Below, in pieces: positions 1-4,568 of a stretch of 5,418 bases of DNA; position 1 is the first letter of the stretch; each line of letters opens with the position of its first letter. The notes under the pieces are model-generated. The model was not told the DNA's origin and ran no database searches. It saw only the letters and a program-made list of their open reading frames with translations. The DNA comes from Candidatus Woesebacteria bacterium UBA5073 (lineage in GTDB: Bacteria > Patescibacteriota > Microgenomatia > UBA8517): NCBI GenBank assembly GCA_002415845.1, contig DIAR01000006.1, forward strand, positions 21,711 through 27,128. The letters run 5' to 3'. The translations under genes and the position numbers were made by a program.

Positions 1-1716
1 GGCAAAGCCGCACCGGACGCTCTCTTGGGCTTTGGTTTCGGAGGAACATTGGTAGCCTTATTTATGAGAATCGGTGGCGGAATTTACACCAAGTCCGCCG
101 ATGTCGGTGCCGATTTGGTCGGAAAAGTTGAAGAAGGTCTTCCCGAAGATGATCCCCGAAATGCCGGTGTAATTGCCGATTTGGTCGGAGACAATGTAGG
201 CGATTGTGCCGGAATGGCCGCTGACATTTTTGAATCATATGAGGTAACCATCGTTTCTTCCTTAATTTTAGGTTTGGTTCTTCTACACATGACCGGACAC
301 AATTACTGGATCGTTTATCCTTTGGTTGTTCGGGCCATCGGCGTTTTATCCTCAATCATGGGAACCCTGGCCGTTCCTATTTGGGAAAAGTTTCCGATTA
401 AACTCTTTAGAGCCAAAGATGCCGAAGAGGCTATGTTTCGATCATATGAGATGTCTTCGGTTATTACCGTTGCTTCGGCTTTTGCCTTTGCCCTTCTTTA
501 TGCCCACGATTGGAAACTGGCTGCTTTAAACGGAATCGGAATCCTTTTGGCCGTTATCTTTAATCCTTTGACTTCCTACTTTACCAACTACAATAAAAAG
601 CCGGTTCAGGAAATTGTTGAGTCAACCAAAACCGGAACGGCCACAACGATTCTTTCAGGGTTATCTGTCGGTATGGAATCATCCGTCTGGAGCGTGGTTG
701 TTATTGCTTTAGCGATGGCTTCAAGCATGCTTATTTACGCCGGCATGCCGGCTATTTACATGCTTTATGGTGTGGCCATGATCGGTATCGGTATGCTTTC
801 TTTAACCGGTAACAATGTCGCCATGGACGCTTTCGGTCCGATTGCCGACAATGCTAACGGAATAGGGGAAATGGCCGGAGTTGGCAAGAAAGCCTGGAAG
901 ATTATGGCCGACTTGGATGCGGTCGGAAACACCACCAAAGCCATTACCAAACAGGTGGCTATTGCTTCAGCCGTTGTTGCCGCGACATCATTGTTCTTCT
1001 CATACGTGACCGATATCGGTATCGTTCAGGCCAGAATCGGCGTTCCGGTCTTAAGCTCAATTAATATTGCCGCCCTGGGTTCGGTCATCGGTTTTCTTTT
1101 GGGCGGTGCCCTTCCTTTCCTTTTTTCCTCTTATTGTATTAAGGCCGTAGCCCGTGGTGCCAATAAAGTAGTTGAGGAAGTCAGACGACAATTTAAAATC
1201 CCCGGTGTTTTACAGGGAACCAAAACCCCGGATTACGAAAGAGTTGTCGGTATAACAACCGCTGTCGCCCAGAAAGAACTTATCAGCCTGGTTGCCATAT
1301 CCATCGCCCTTCCATTGCTCGTCGGTTTGGTCTTTAACGTTGAAGCCCTGGGAGCTTTTCTGGCCGGTGTTATTCTCTGCGGTCAATTGATGGCCGTCTT
1401 TATGTCGATTGCCGGAGGCGCCTTGGACAACACCAAAAAATACATCGAGGACGGACACTTGGGTGGCAAAGGCTCTCCAGCTCACAAAGCAGGTGTTGAA
1501 GGCGATACGGTCGGAGACCCTCTAAAGGATACGGCCGGACCCGCCCTTAACCCGATGTTTAAAGTTGTTAATTTCGTTTCTCTTCTATTTGCACCTTTAA
1601 TTGTTCAATATCAAGGTAAAATCGGTGCATATATCGCTATTGTGGTTCTTCTTCTCGTTATTGTTTGGGCAATAATGCAGAGCAAAAAAGTTCCGGCGGT
1701 TTCAGATATCAAATAA
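1..1716 (+). CDS. hppA: Membrane-bound proton-translocating pyrophosphatase, 5'-truncated
   Basis: This enzyme hydrolyses cytoplasmic pyrophosphate and uses the energy to pump ions, almost certainly protons, across the cytoplasmic membrane. The frame is open from base 1, so the gene enters from outside; 571 residues are present and I estimate that roughly the first 100 or more of a usual ~670-700 are missing. Numbering from the first visible residue, the pyrophosphate/Mg site signature GGGIYTKSADVGADLVGKVE lies at 25-44, followed by DDPRN (50-54), DNVGDCAGMAAD (64-75), FESYE (77-81), the GPIADNANGIGEMA region (279-292), and the C-terminal GGALDNTKKYIE (472-483) and GDTVGDPLKDTAGPALNP (501-518). 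Many hydrophobic helices separate these. The motif GNTTKA (309-314) carries Lys where K+-dependent enzymes have Ala, so this is the K+-independent, proton-pumping subclass by family rules. The TTG at base 25 is internal, not a start. The gene ends in TAA just before an inverted repeat. Confidence 0.97.
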   Translation, partial: GKAAPDALLGFGFGGTLVALFMRIGGGIYTKSADVGADLVGKVEEGLPEDDPRNAGVIADLVGDNVGDCAGMAADIFESYEVTIVSSLILGLVLLHMTGHNYWIVYPLVVRAIGVLSSIMGTLAVPIWEKFPIKLFRAKDAEEAMFRSYEMSSVITVASAFAFALLYAHDWKLAALNGIGILLAVIFNPLTSYFTNYNKKPVQEIVESTKTGTATTILSGLSVGMESSVWSVVVIALAMASSMLIYAGMPAIYMLYGVAMIGIGMLSLTGNNVAMDAFGPIADNANGIGEMAGVGKKAWKIMADLDAVGNTTKAITKQVAIASAVVAATSLFFSYVTDIGIVQARIGVPVLSSINIAALGSVIGFLLGGALPFLFSSYCIKAVARGANKVVEEVRRQFKIPGVLQGTKTPDYERVVGITTAVAQKELISLVAISIALPLLVGLVFNVEALGAFLAGVILCGQLMAVFMSIAGGALDNTKKYIEDGHLGGKGSPAHKAGVEGDTVGDPLKDTAGPALNPMFKVVNFVSLLFAPLIVQYQGKIGAYIAIVVLLLVIVWAIMQSKKVPAVSDIK

Positions 1717-1760
1717 AAAACCGGAACGTATTTAACTTTTTGACTTAACGTCCCGGTTTT
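1717..1760. terminator. Bidirectional Rho-independent terminator between convergent genes
   Basis: The arms at 1717-1729 and 1748-1760 form a 13-bp stem with a single A/C mismatch (1725/1752) and an 18-nt loop. It begins directly after the hppA stop codon. On the minus strand the stem is followed by a run of six T (1720-1715), then A and TTT, which is a good terminator for the 52-residue gene ending at 1769. On the plus strand the stem is followed by a T-rich but interrupted tract (TTTT, then GACTTTCTTTAC), a weaker but plausible hppA terminator. Confidence 0.75.
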
Positions 1761-1768
1761 GACTTTCT

Positions 1769-1927
1769 TTACTTTTTTCTCTTGTTGTTTTTTGACCTTC
1801 GTCTCCTTTGTCTTAATTTTCTTTGGTTGGGTTTTTTTGACTTGGGTGGCTCATTTGATCCAAACAGGTTGTTGTAACCAAAATCGCCAAAACCGAACAG
1901 TGATCTAAGACCAAAAAACATTCCCAT
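1769..1927 (-). CDS. Small FG-rich, highly basic 52-residue protein of unknown function
   Basis: I do not recognise this protein. It starts at ATG 1927-1925 and ends with TAA at 1771-1769, giving 52 residues. The N-terminal part (about 1-24) is rich in Phe and Gly, beginning MGMFFGLRSLFGFGDFG and containing five FG pairs, with few charges. A short NEPPKSKKP linker (25-33) leads to a tail (about 34-52) dominated by Arg and Lys, including QRRRRSKNNKRKK. I count 16 Lys/Arg against 2 Asp/Glu. There is no membrane-helix-length hydrophobic run and no Cys. Support for a real gene is contextual: AAAGGAGG sits 5 nt before the ATG, a sigma70-like promoter lies upstream, and a bidirectional terminator follows the stop. 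A second ATG two codons in (1921-1919) is less well spaced. It lies downstream of the kinase gene on the same strand, 106 nt away. The basic tail suggests nucleic acid or membrane-surface binding, which is inference only. Confidence 0.72.
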   Translation of the reverse strand: MGMFFGLRSLFGFGDFGYNNLFGSNEPPKSKKPNQRKLRQRRRRSKNNKRKK

Positions 1928-1932
1928 GACAG

Positions 1933-1940
1933 CCTCCTTT
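1933..1940 (-). promoter_or_regulatory. Perfect Shine-Dalgarno of the 52-residue gene
   Basis: Read on the minus strand, AAAGGAGG is followed by the 5-nt spacer CTGTC and then ATG. It fixes the start of the small gene at 1927 and is the only near-perfect Shine-Dalgarno sequence before any start codon in this window, which hints at strong translation. Confidence 0.8.
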
Positions 1941-1962
1941 TTTTTAACCCTTTGTTTTAATT

Positions 1963-1998
1963 AAATTCCGATCTTTCGGCAATTTCGAAAGTGAATTT
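1963..1998 (-). other. Hairpin in the leader of the 52-residue gene
   Basis: Two nested inverted repeats are visible: GAATTT/AAATTC at 1993-1998 and 1963-1968, and CTTTCG/CGAAAG at 1986-1991 and 1973-1978, with a 7-nt loop and an asymmetric internal bulge. An alternative small hairpin, CCGA/TCGG at 1968-1971 and 1976-1979, would compete with both. No T-run follows, so it is not a terminator. It could be an mRNA-stabilising 5' structure, or chance in AT-rich DNA. Confidence 0.35.
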
Positions 1999-2007
1999 CC
2001 TGGCGGC

Positions 2008-2037
2008 ATCTTAACACAAAAACCGTTAAAAAATCAA
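2008..2037 (-). promoter_or_regulatory. Sigma70-like promoter of the 52-residue gene
   Basis: On the minus strand TTGATT (2037-2032) and TAAGAT (2013-2008) are separated by 18 nt. The -35 box overlaps the TGA stop codon of the upstream kinase gene. The predicted start near 2001 would give a leader of about 74 nt before the ATG at 1927, so the small gene could be transcribed independently of the kinase. Confidence 0.5.
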
Positions 2038-2771
2038 AAGTTACCGATTAACTCCTTCAGTTTTTCCAAGAGCTTTTCGACCGTTTCCTCAAGTCGGCCT
2101 TCATGATTTACCAAAACATAATGGGCATCTTTAATGTAGAAAATATCTTCGTTAAATTTATCAATCCTAACCAGGGCTTTTTTAAGCGCCTCATCCTTTA
2201 ATTTCGGATCGGTGTGGATTTCGACATCCCGAAGCATAATCCGACTTTTAAGGTGTTCCTGTTTATCGGGAAGAAGATAAAAAAAGAGGGGCGTAATATC
2301 TTTTAAAATAGGGTCGTTGTCTTTCCACATGTCGGTTACATGGCTGGCTCCTTTGGAATCAATCCGCCAAACGGGAATACTTTTCTTGGCAATGATTTCT
2401 CTAAGTTCCTGAACTCTGGTGCCGTAGCGGCAGCCGGTGTACCTTTCGTTTTCGATAAATAAACCGTCTGCGACCTGCATTTCAAATTCTTCTTCGGTCA
2501 ATCTGATGTAGGGGTCATTGGCCTTTTCTGCCGGTCTTGCTTCCCGGGTGGTACAGGTTTTAATCCGTTGGAAATTAGGAGGGAGCATATCGATAATGGA
2601 ATCTTTTCCGCTACCGGACACTCCGCTTAAAAGAAGAACTTTATTCTCGGAAATTAGCCTGTCTTTGAAGATCCTGGTGTTTTCCAAATGTTCATACAAA
2701 AACTCGTTATGTTTTTTTAAGAAATTTTTAACGGACGATTTATCCAATATTTCGGGTAAAAATTCCACCAT
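2034..2771 (-). CDS. Guanylate kinase-like P-loop NMP kinase
   Basis: The protein has 245 residues and belongs to the guanylate kinase fold. By family knowledge it would transfer phosphate from ATP to GMP in the cytoplasm. The P-loop is GVSGSGKDS (50-58). It is followed by the substrate-site segment CTTREARP (73-80), the acidic LTEEEFEMQVADGLF stretch (91-105) and YTGCRYGT (111-118), matching the family's NYYGT region. An Arg-containing lid, SRIMLRD (176-182), and the closing pattern IDKFNEDIFYIKDAHYVLVN (203-222) also fit. Two features are unusual. There is an N-terminal extension of about 40 residues before the P-loop, with a charged, probably helical character, and Asp follows the P-loop Lys, as in PhnN (ribose 1,5-bisphosphokinase) and some guanylate kinases. 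The substrate is therefore not certain, though no phosphonate genes are nearby. The ATG at 2771 has no Shine-Dalgarno and lies 9 nt after a strong -10 box. Confidence 0.85.
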   Translation of the reverse strand: MVEFLPEILDKSSVKNFLKKHNEFLYEHLENTRIFKDRLISENKVLLLSGVSGSGKDSIIDMLPPNFQRIKTCTTREARPAEKANDPYIRLTEEEFEMQVADGLFIENERYTGCRYGTRVQELREIIAKKSIPVWRIDSKGASHVTDMWKDNDPILKDITPLFFYLLPDKQEHLKSRIMLRDVEIHTDPKLKDEALKKALVRIDKFNEDIFYIKDAHYVLVNHEGRLEETVEKLLEKLKELIGNF

Positions 2772-2780
2772 GATTTTTGG

Positions 2781-2809
2781 ATTGTAGCATTATTTAGAAT
2801 GTACTTGAA
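2781..2809 (-). promoter_or_regulatory. Extended -10 promoter of the kinase gene
   Basis: On the minus strand an extended -10, TGCTACAAT, occupies 2789-2781. A weak -35, TTCAAG (2809-2804), is spaced by 17 nt. The -10 ends 9 nt before the ATG at 2771, so transcription should begin only about 2-6 nt upstream of the start codon, giving a nearly leaderless message. Confidence 0.6.
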
Positions 2810-2832
2810 TCGCATCTTTTTCGATATATAAT
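2805..2832 (+). promoter_or_regulatory. Promoter of the DUF5652-nuclease-TspO operon
   Basis: TTGAAT (2805-2810) and the perfect -10 TATAAT (2827-2832) are spaced by 16 nt. Only six bases (GAAGGT) separate the -10 from ATG 2839, so the expected first transcribed base coincides with the start codon and the message would be leaderless. The GAAGG here is too close to the ATG to act as a ribosome site. The -35 box overlaps that of the divergent kinase promoter. Confidence 0.7.
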
Positions 2833-2838
2833 GAAGGT

Positions 2839-3105
2839 ATGCAACAGTTCATCGTTGATAACGCCCAAATAATTTTACCGATCGTTTCCATTTGGAGTCT
2901 GGCCTGGAAAGGTTATGCCCTTTGGGTAGCAGCCAGGAAAGAATCTAAAATTTGGTTTGTCGTTATCTTGGTTTTGAACACAATCGGTCTTTTGGAAATT
3001 CTTTACATCTTCGTCTTAAGTAAAGTCGATTACGCCAAACTTGGTGCAAAACTTAACTTTGGTAAACTCACTTCAAAGATAAAGGGCGGATTCAAGAAAA
3101 AATAA
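2839..3105 (+). CDS. DUF5652 family two-helix membrane protein
   Basis: This 88-residue protein has two predicted membrane helices, about residues 9-30 and 38-61, joined by a short positively charged loop (ARKESK). It has a basic cytoplasmic-type tail ending KGGFKKK. The pattern IWSLAWKGYALWVAARKE (18-35) followed by WFVVILVLNTIGLLEILYIF (39-58) fits the DUF5652 family as I remember it, with conserved W19, WKG, ALW, AAR, N47, G50, E53 and Y56. Function is unknown; the family is frequent in Patescibacteria. The basic tail suggests that both ends face the cytoplasm. The start is set by the -10 box lying 6 nt upstream. The stop codon is 3 nt before the next gene's ATG, so the two genes are almost certainly cotranscribed. 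Confidence 0.85.
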   Translation: MQQFIVDNAQIILPIVSIWSLAWKGYALWVAARKESKIWFVVILVLNTIGLLEILYIFVLSKVDYAKLGAKLNFGKLTSKIKGGFKKK

Positions 3106-3108
3106 TTG

Positions 3109-3846
3109 ATGGACCGTTATTATTCGGTTTACGACCCCAAATCAAAACAGGCCTTTAAGTTAAGCCGCTCCAAAATCGATATGTTCATTCAGTGTCCCCG
3201 TTGTTTTTACATTGACCGAAGACTGGGTATCCCCAGACCCTCAATGCCCGGTTTTACCCTAAATGTAGCCGTTGACGCCCTTTTAAAAAATGAATTTGAT
3301 ATCCTGAGAAAGAAAGGGGAAGCGCACGCCTTAATGCAGAAATACGGCATTAAAGCCATACCTTTCGCCCATCCCGACATGGATACCTGGCGGAATAATT
3401 TTGTCGGCAAACAATATCTCCATGAGCAAACCAACCTTTTAATCTTCGGAGCGATTGATGATTTGTGGATTAACCCAAAAGAGGAACTCCACATTGTTGA
3501 CTATAAATCAACTTCCACCCAAAGCGAAATCTCGCTGGAGGATAAATACAAACAAGGGTATAAAAGACAGGCCGAAATATACCAGTGGATCTACCGTCAG
3601 AGCGGTTTTAAGGTCTCCGATACGGCCTATTTTGTCTATGCCAACGCCATTAAAGAAAGAGCCAAATTCGACGGCAAATTAACTTTCGACCTTTCCATCA
3701 TTTCTTATAAAGGCGATGCTGCCTGGGTGGAACCGACTTTAATGGATATTAAAAAATGTCTGGACGGGGACAAGATGCCCAACCCGGCCAAAGATTGTGA
3801 ATACTGCGCTTATCGGAAAGCCGTTGGGCAATCGATAAAGAAATGA
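3109..3846 (+). CDS. RecB/Cas4-like PD-(D/E)XK nuclease superfamily protein
   Basis: The protein has 245 residues from ATG 3109; the in-frame TTG immediately before it (3106) is a poorer start. It shows the RecB-type nuclease core: FGAIDDLW (113-120) supplies the first acidic residue (D117), HIVDYKS (128-134) supplies the Asp-x-Lys pair (D131, K133), and YKRQAEIYQW (151-160) matches the helical Q-x3-Y motif with Q154 and Y158. Cysteines flank the core: CPRC at 29-32 near the N-terminus and CEYC at 230-233 near the C-terminus. This resembles the 4Fe-4S clamp of Cas4/AddB-type nucleases. The usual spacing would be one N-terminal and three C-terminal cysteines, so four-Cys ligation here would be 2+2. 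Predicted role: DNA end processing or repair in the cytoplasm; no cas genes are visible. The TGA stop overlaps a possible ATG (ATGA). Confidence 0.88.
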   Translation: MDRYYSVYDPKSKQAFKLSRSKIDMFIQCPRCFYIDRRLGIPRPSMPGFTLNVAVDALLKNEFDILRKKGEAHALMQKYGIKAIPFAHPDMDTWRNNFVGKQYLHEQTNLLIFGAIDDLWINPKEELHIVDYKSTSTQSEISLEDKYKQGYKRQAEIYQWIYRQSGFKVSDTAYFVYANAIKERAKFDGKLTFDLSIISYKGDAAWVEPTLMDIKKCLDGDKMPNPAKDCEYCAYRKAVGQSIKK

Positions 3847-3911
3847 AGAAATTAAAAAACAGAAAATACCTGATAAGTGCTATTATGGTATTGATCGGTA
3901 AAAAAATATGA
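3843..3911 (+). CDS. Possible 22-codon coupling ORF between nuclease and tspO
   Basis: ATG 3843-3845 overlaps the nuclease TGA stop (3844-3846), and the ORF's own TGA (3909-3911) overlaps the tspO ATG (3908-3910). The ORF thus fills the gap exactly, with a 4-nt ATGA overlap at each end. The peptide MKKLKNRKYLISAIMVLIGK plus KI has a basic head and an 11-residue hydrophobic stretch, too short for a normal membrane helix. There is no Shine-Dalgarno. It may couple tspO translation to the nuclease gene, or may be chance; the same bases also hold a possible promoter. Confidence 0.3.
   Translation: MKKLKNRKYLISAIMVLIGKKI
3878..3886 (+). promoter_or_regulatory. Possible extended -10 promoter for tspO
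   Basis: TGCTATTAT is a good extended -10 element. No convincing -35 is seen at 17 nt upstream (AACAGA at 3858-3863). The predicted start near 3893 would leave about 15 nt before the tspO ATG. It would allow internal transcription of tspO and the genes after it. Confidence 0.4.
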
Positions 3912-4375
3912 AACTCTACTACATAATTATTCCTTTAATTACAATTATTACTTCCTCTTTGGGAAGTCTGTTTACCTCAAAGGGTTTAACGGCTTGGTAT
4001 AAAACGATTAATCTGCCTTCCTTTACGCCGCCGGGAAGTACCATCGGGCTGGTTTGGACAACGATTTTTATTTTAGCCACCATATCGGCCATTATCGTTT
4101 GGGGCAACAAATTACCTGTTTCCAAAAGACAGGCAATTGCCATCGCTTTTTTGGTAAATGCCGTTTTAAATATTCTCTGGAGTTATCTTTTCTTCGGACA
4201 ACACCTTTTATTTGCCGCTTTTATCGAGGCTTTAGTCTTGGAAATATCGGTTTTGGTCTTAATCTTTTTAATCTATCCGGTATCCAAAATCTCGGCTTAT
4301 CTTTTAATCCCATATTCGGCTTGGGTGGCTTTTGCCAGTTACCTAACTTACCTCACCTGGTTTTTGAATAAATGA
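3908..4375 (+). CDS. tspO: TspO/MBR family tryptophan-rich membrane protein
   Basis: This 155-residue protein has five predicted membrane helices and the normal length of bacterial TspO, a homologue of the mitochondrial translocator protein that binds porphyrins and other ligands. Family landmarks are WYKTINLPSFTPP (30-42), the VW at 49-50 in helix 2, NAVLNILWSYLFFG (84-97) with N84, N88 and W91, and the last-helix signature IPYSAWVAFASYLTY (134-148), where family members usually have Asn in place of the Thr in YLT. No tetrapyrrole pathway genes are visible nearby, so the ligand is unknown. There is no Shine-Dalgarno before ATG 3908; initiation may rely on the overlapping upstream mini-ORF or on a short leader from the internal -10 box. 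The stop codon overlaps the next ATG by 4 nt (ATGA). Confidence 0.93.
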   Translation: MKLYYIIIPLITIITSSLGSLFTSKGLTAWYKTINLPSFTPPGSTIGLVWTTIFILATISAIIVWGNKLPVSKRQAIAIAFLVNAVLNILWSYLFFGQHLLFAAFIEALVLEISVLVLIFLIYPVSKISAYLLIPYSAWVAFASYLTYLTWFLNK

Positions 4376-4566
4376 CGCCGGAAGTTCTCTTACTAAAAAG
4401 GAGTCCCGCCAACAAAAACCATAACGGTTTTGTCCATCAGGATTTAAACAATCACATGGATGCTGTTCCTGGTCTACCATTGCCTCAAGCTCTGGATATC
4501 AGAAGGCATATGCCAAAACATCCGGGTAAAGAAATCCGGAAGAAAAACGGCAACAACCACCGGTAA
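4372..4566 (+). CDS. Hypothetical 64-residue basic protein
   Basis: I do not recognise this product. ATG 4372 overlaps the TGA stop of tspO (ATGA), and its TAA lies 2 nt before the ATG of the next gene, so it fits the operon's spacing exactly. The sequence is rich in Asn, His, Pro and Lys/Arg, begins MTPEVLLLKRSPANKN and ends KEIRKKNGNNHR, with no hydrophobic segment, no Cys and no visible motif. It is probably a soluble, partly disordered basic protein if made. The low-complexity composition and lack of homology I can recall leave open that it is non-coding spacer; the precise junctions on both sides are the main argument for a gene. Confidence 0.5.
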   Translation: MTPEVLLLKRSPANKNHNGFVHQDLNNHMDAVPGLPLPQALDIRRHMPKHPGKEIRKKNGNNHR

Positions 4567-4568
4567 TT

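Noticed and set aside
25..27. TTG at 25 as the start of hppA
   Set aside because: The frame is open from base 1, and the residues before it (GKAAPDAL) continue the pyrophosphatase family sequence, so the gene is truncated by the window edge.
1210..1485. Minus-strand open frame of 91 codons opposite hppA
   Set aside because: It lies fully antisense to strongly conserved pyrophosphatase sequence, has no ribosome site and its translation resembles no protein; it is a codon-bias shadow.
3106..3108. TTG as the start codon of the nuclease gene
   Set aside because: An ATG follows immediately at 3109; a TTG start one codon earlier has no added support.
3207..3494. Minus-strand open frame of 95 codons opposite the nuclease gene
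   Set aside because: It is antisense to the conserved PD-(D/E)XK core, with no initiation signals; a shadow.
3109..3846. Cas4 of a CRISPR-Cas locus
   Set aside because: No repeat array or other cas gene is visible, and the cysteine layout differs from Cas4; RecB-like superfamily is the safer call.
3844..4375. TGA reassigned to glycine, as in Gracilibacteria/SR1
   Set aside because: The TGA codons ending the nuclease, TspO and kinase genes fall at the expected family ends, and reading through gives only short meaningless extensions.
4396..4402. AAAGGAG inside the 64-residue ORF as a ribosome site for another gene
   Set aside because: No start codon lies 4-12 nt downstream, and the next ATG is more than 50 nt away.
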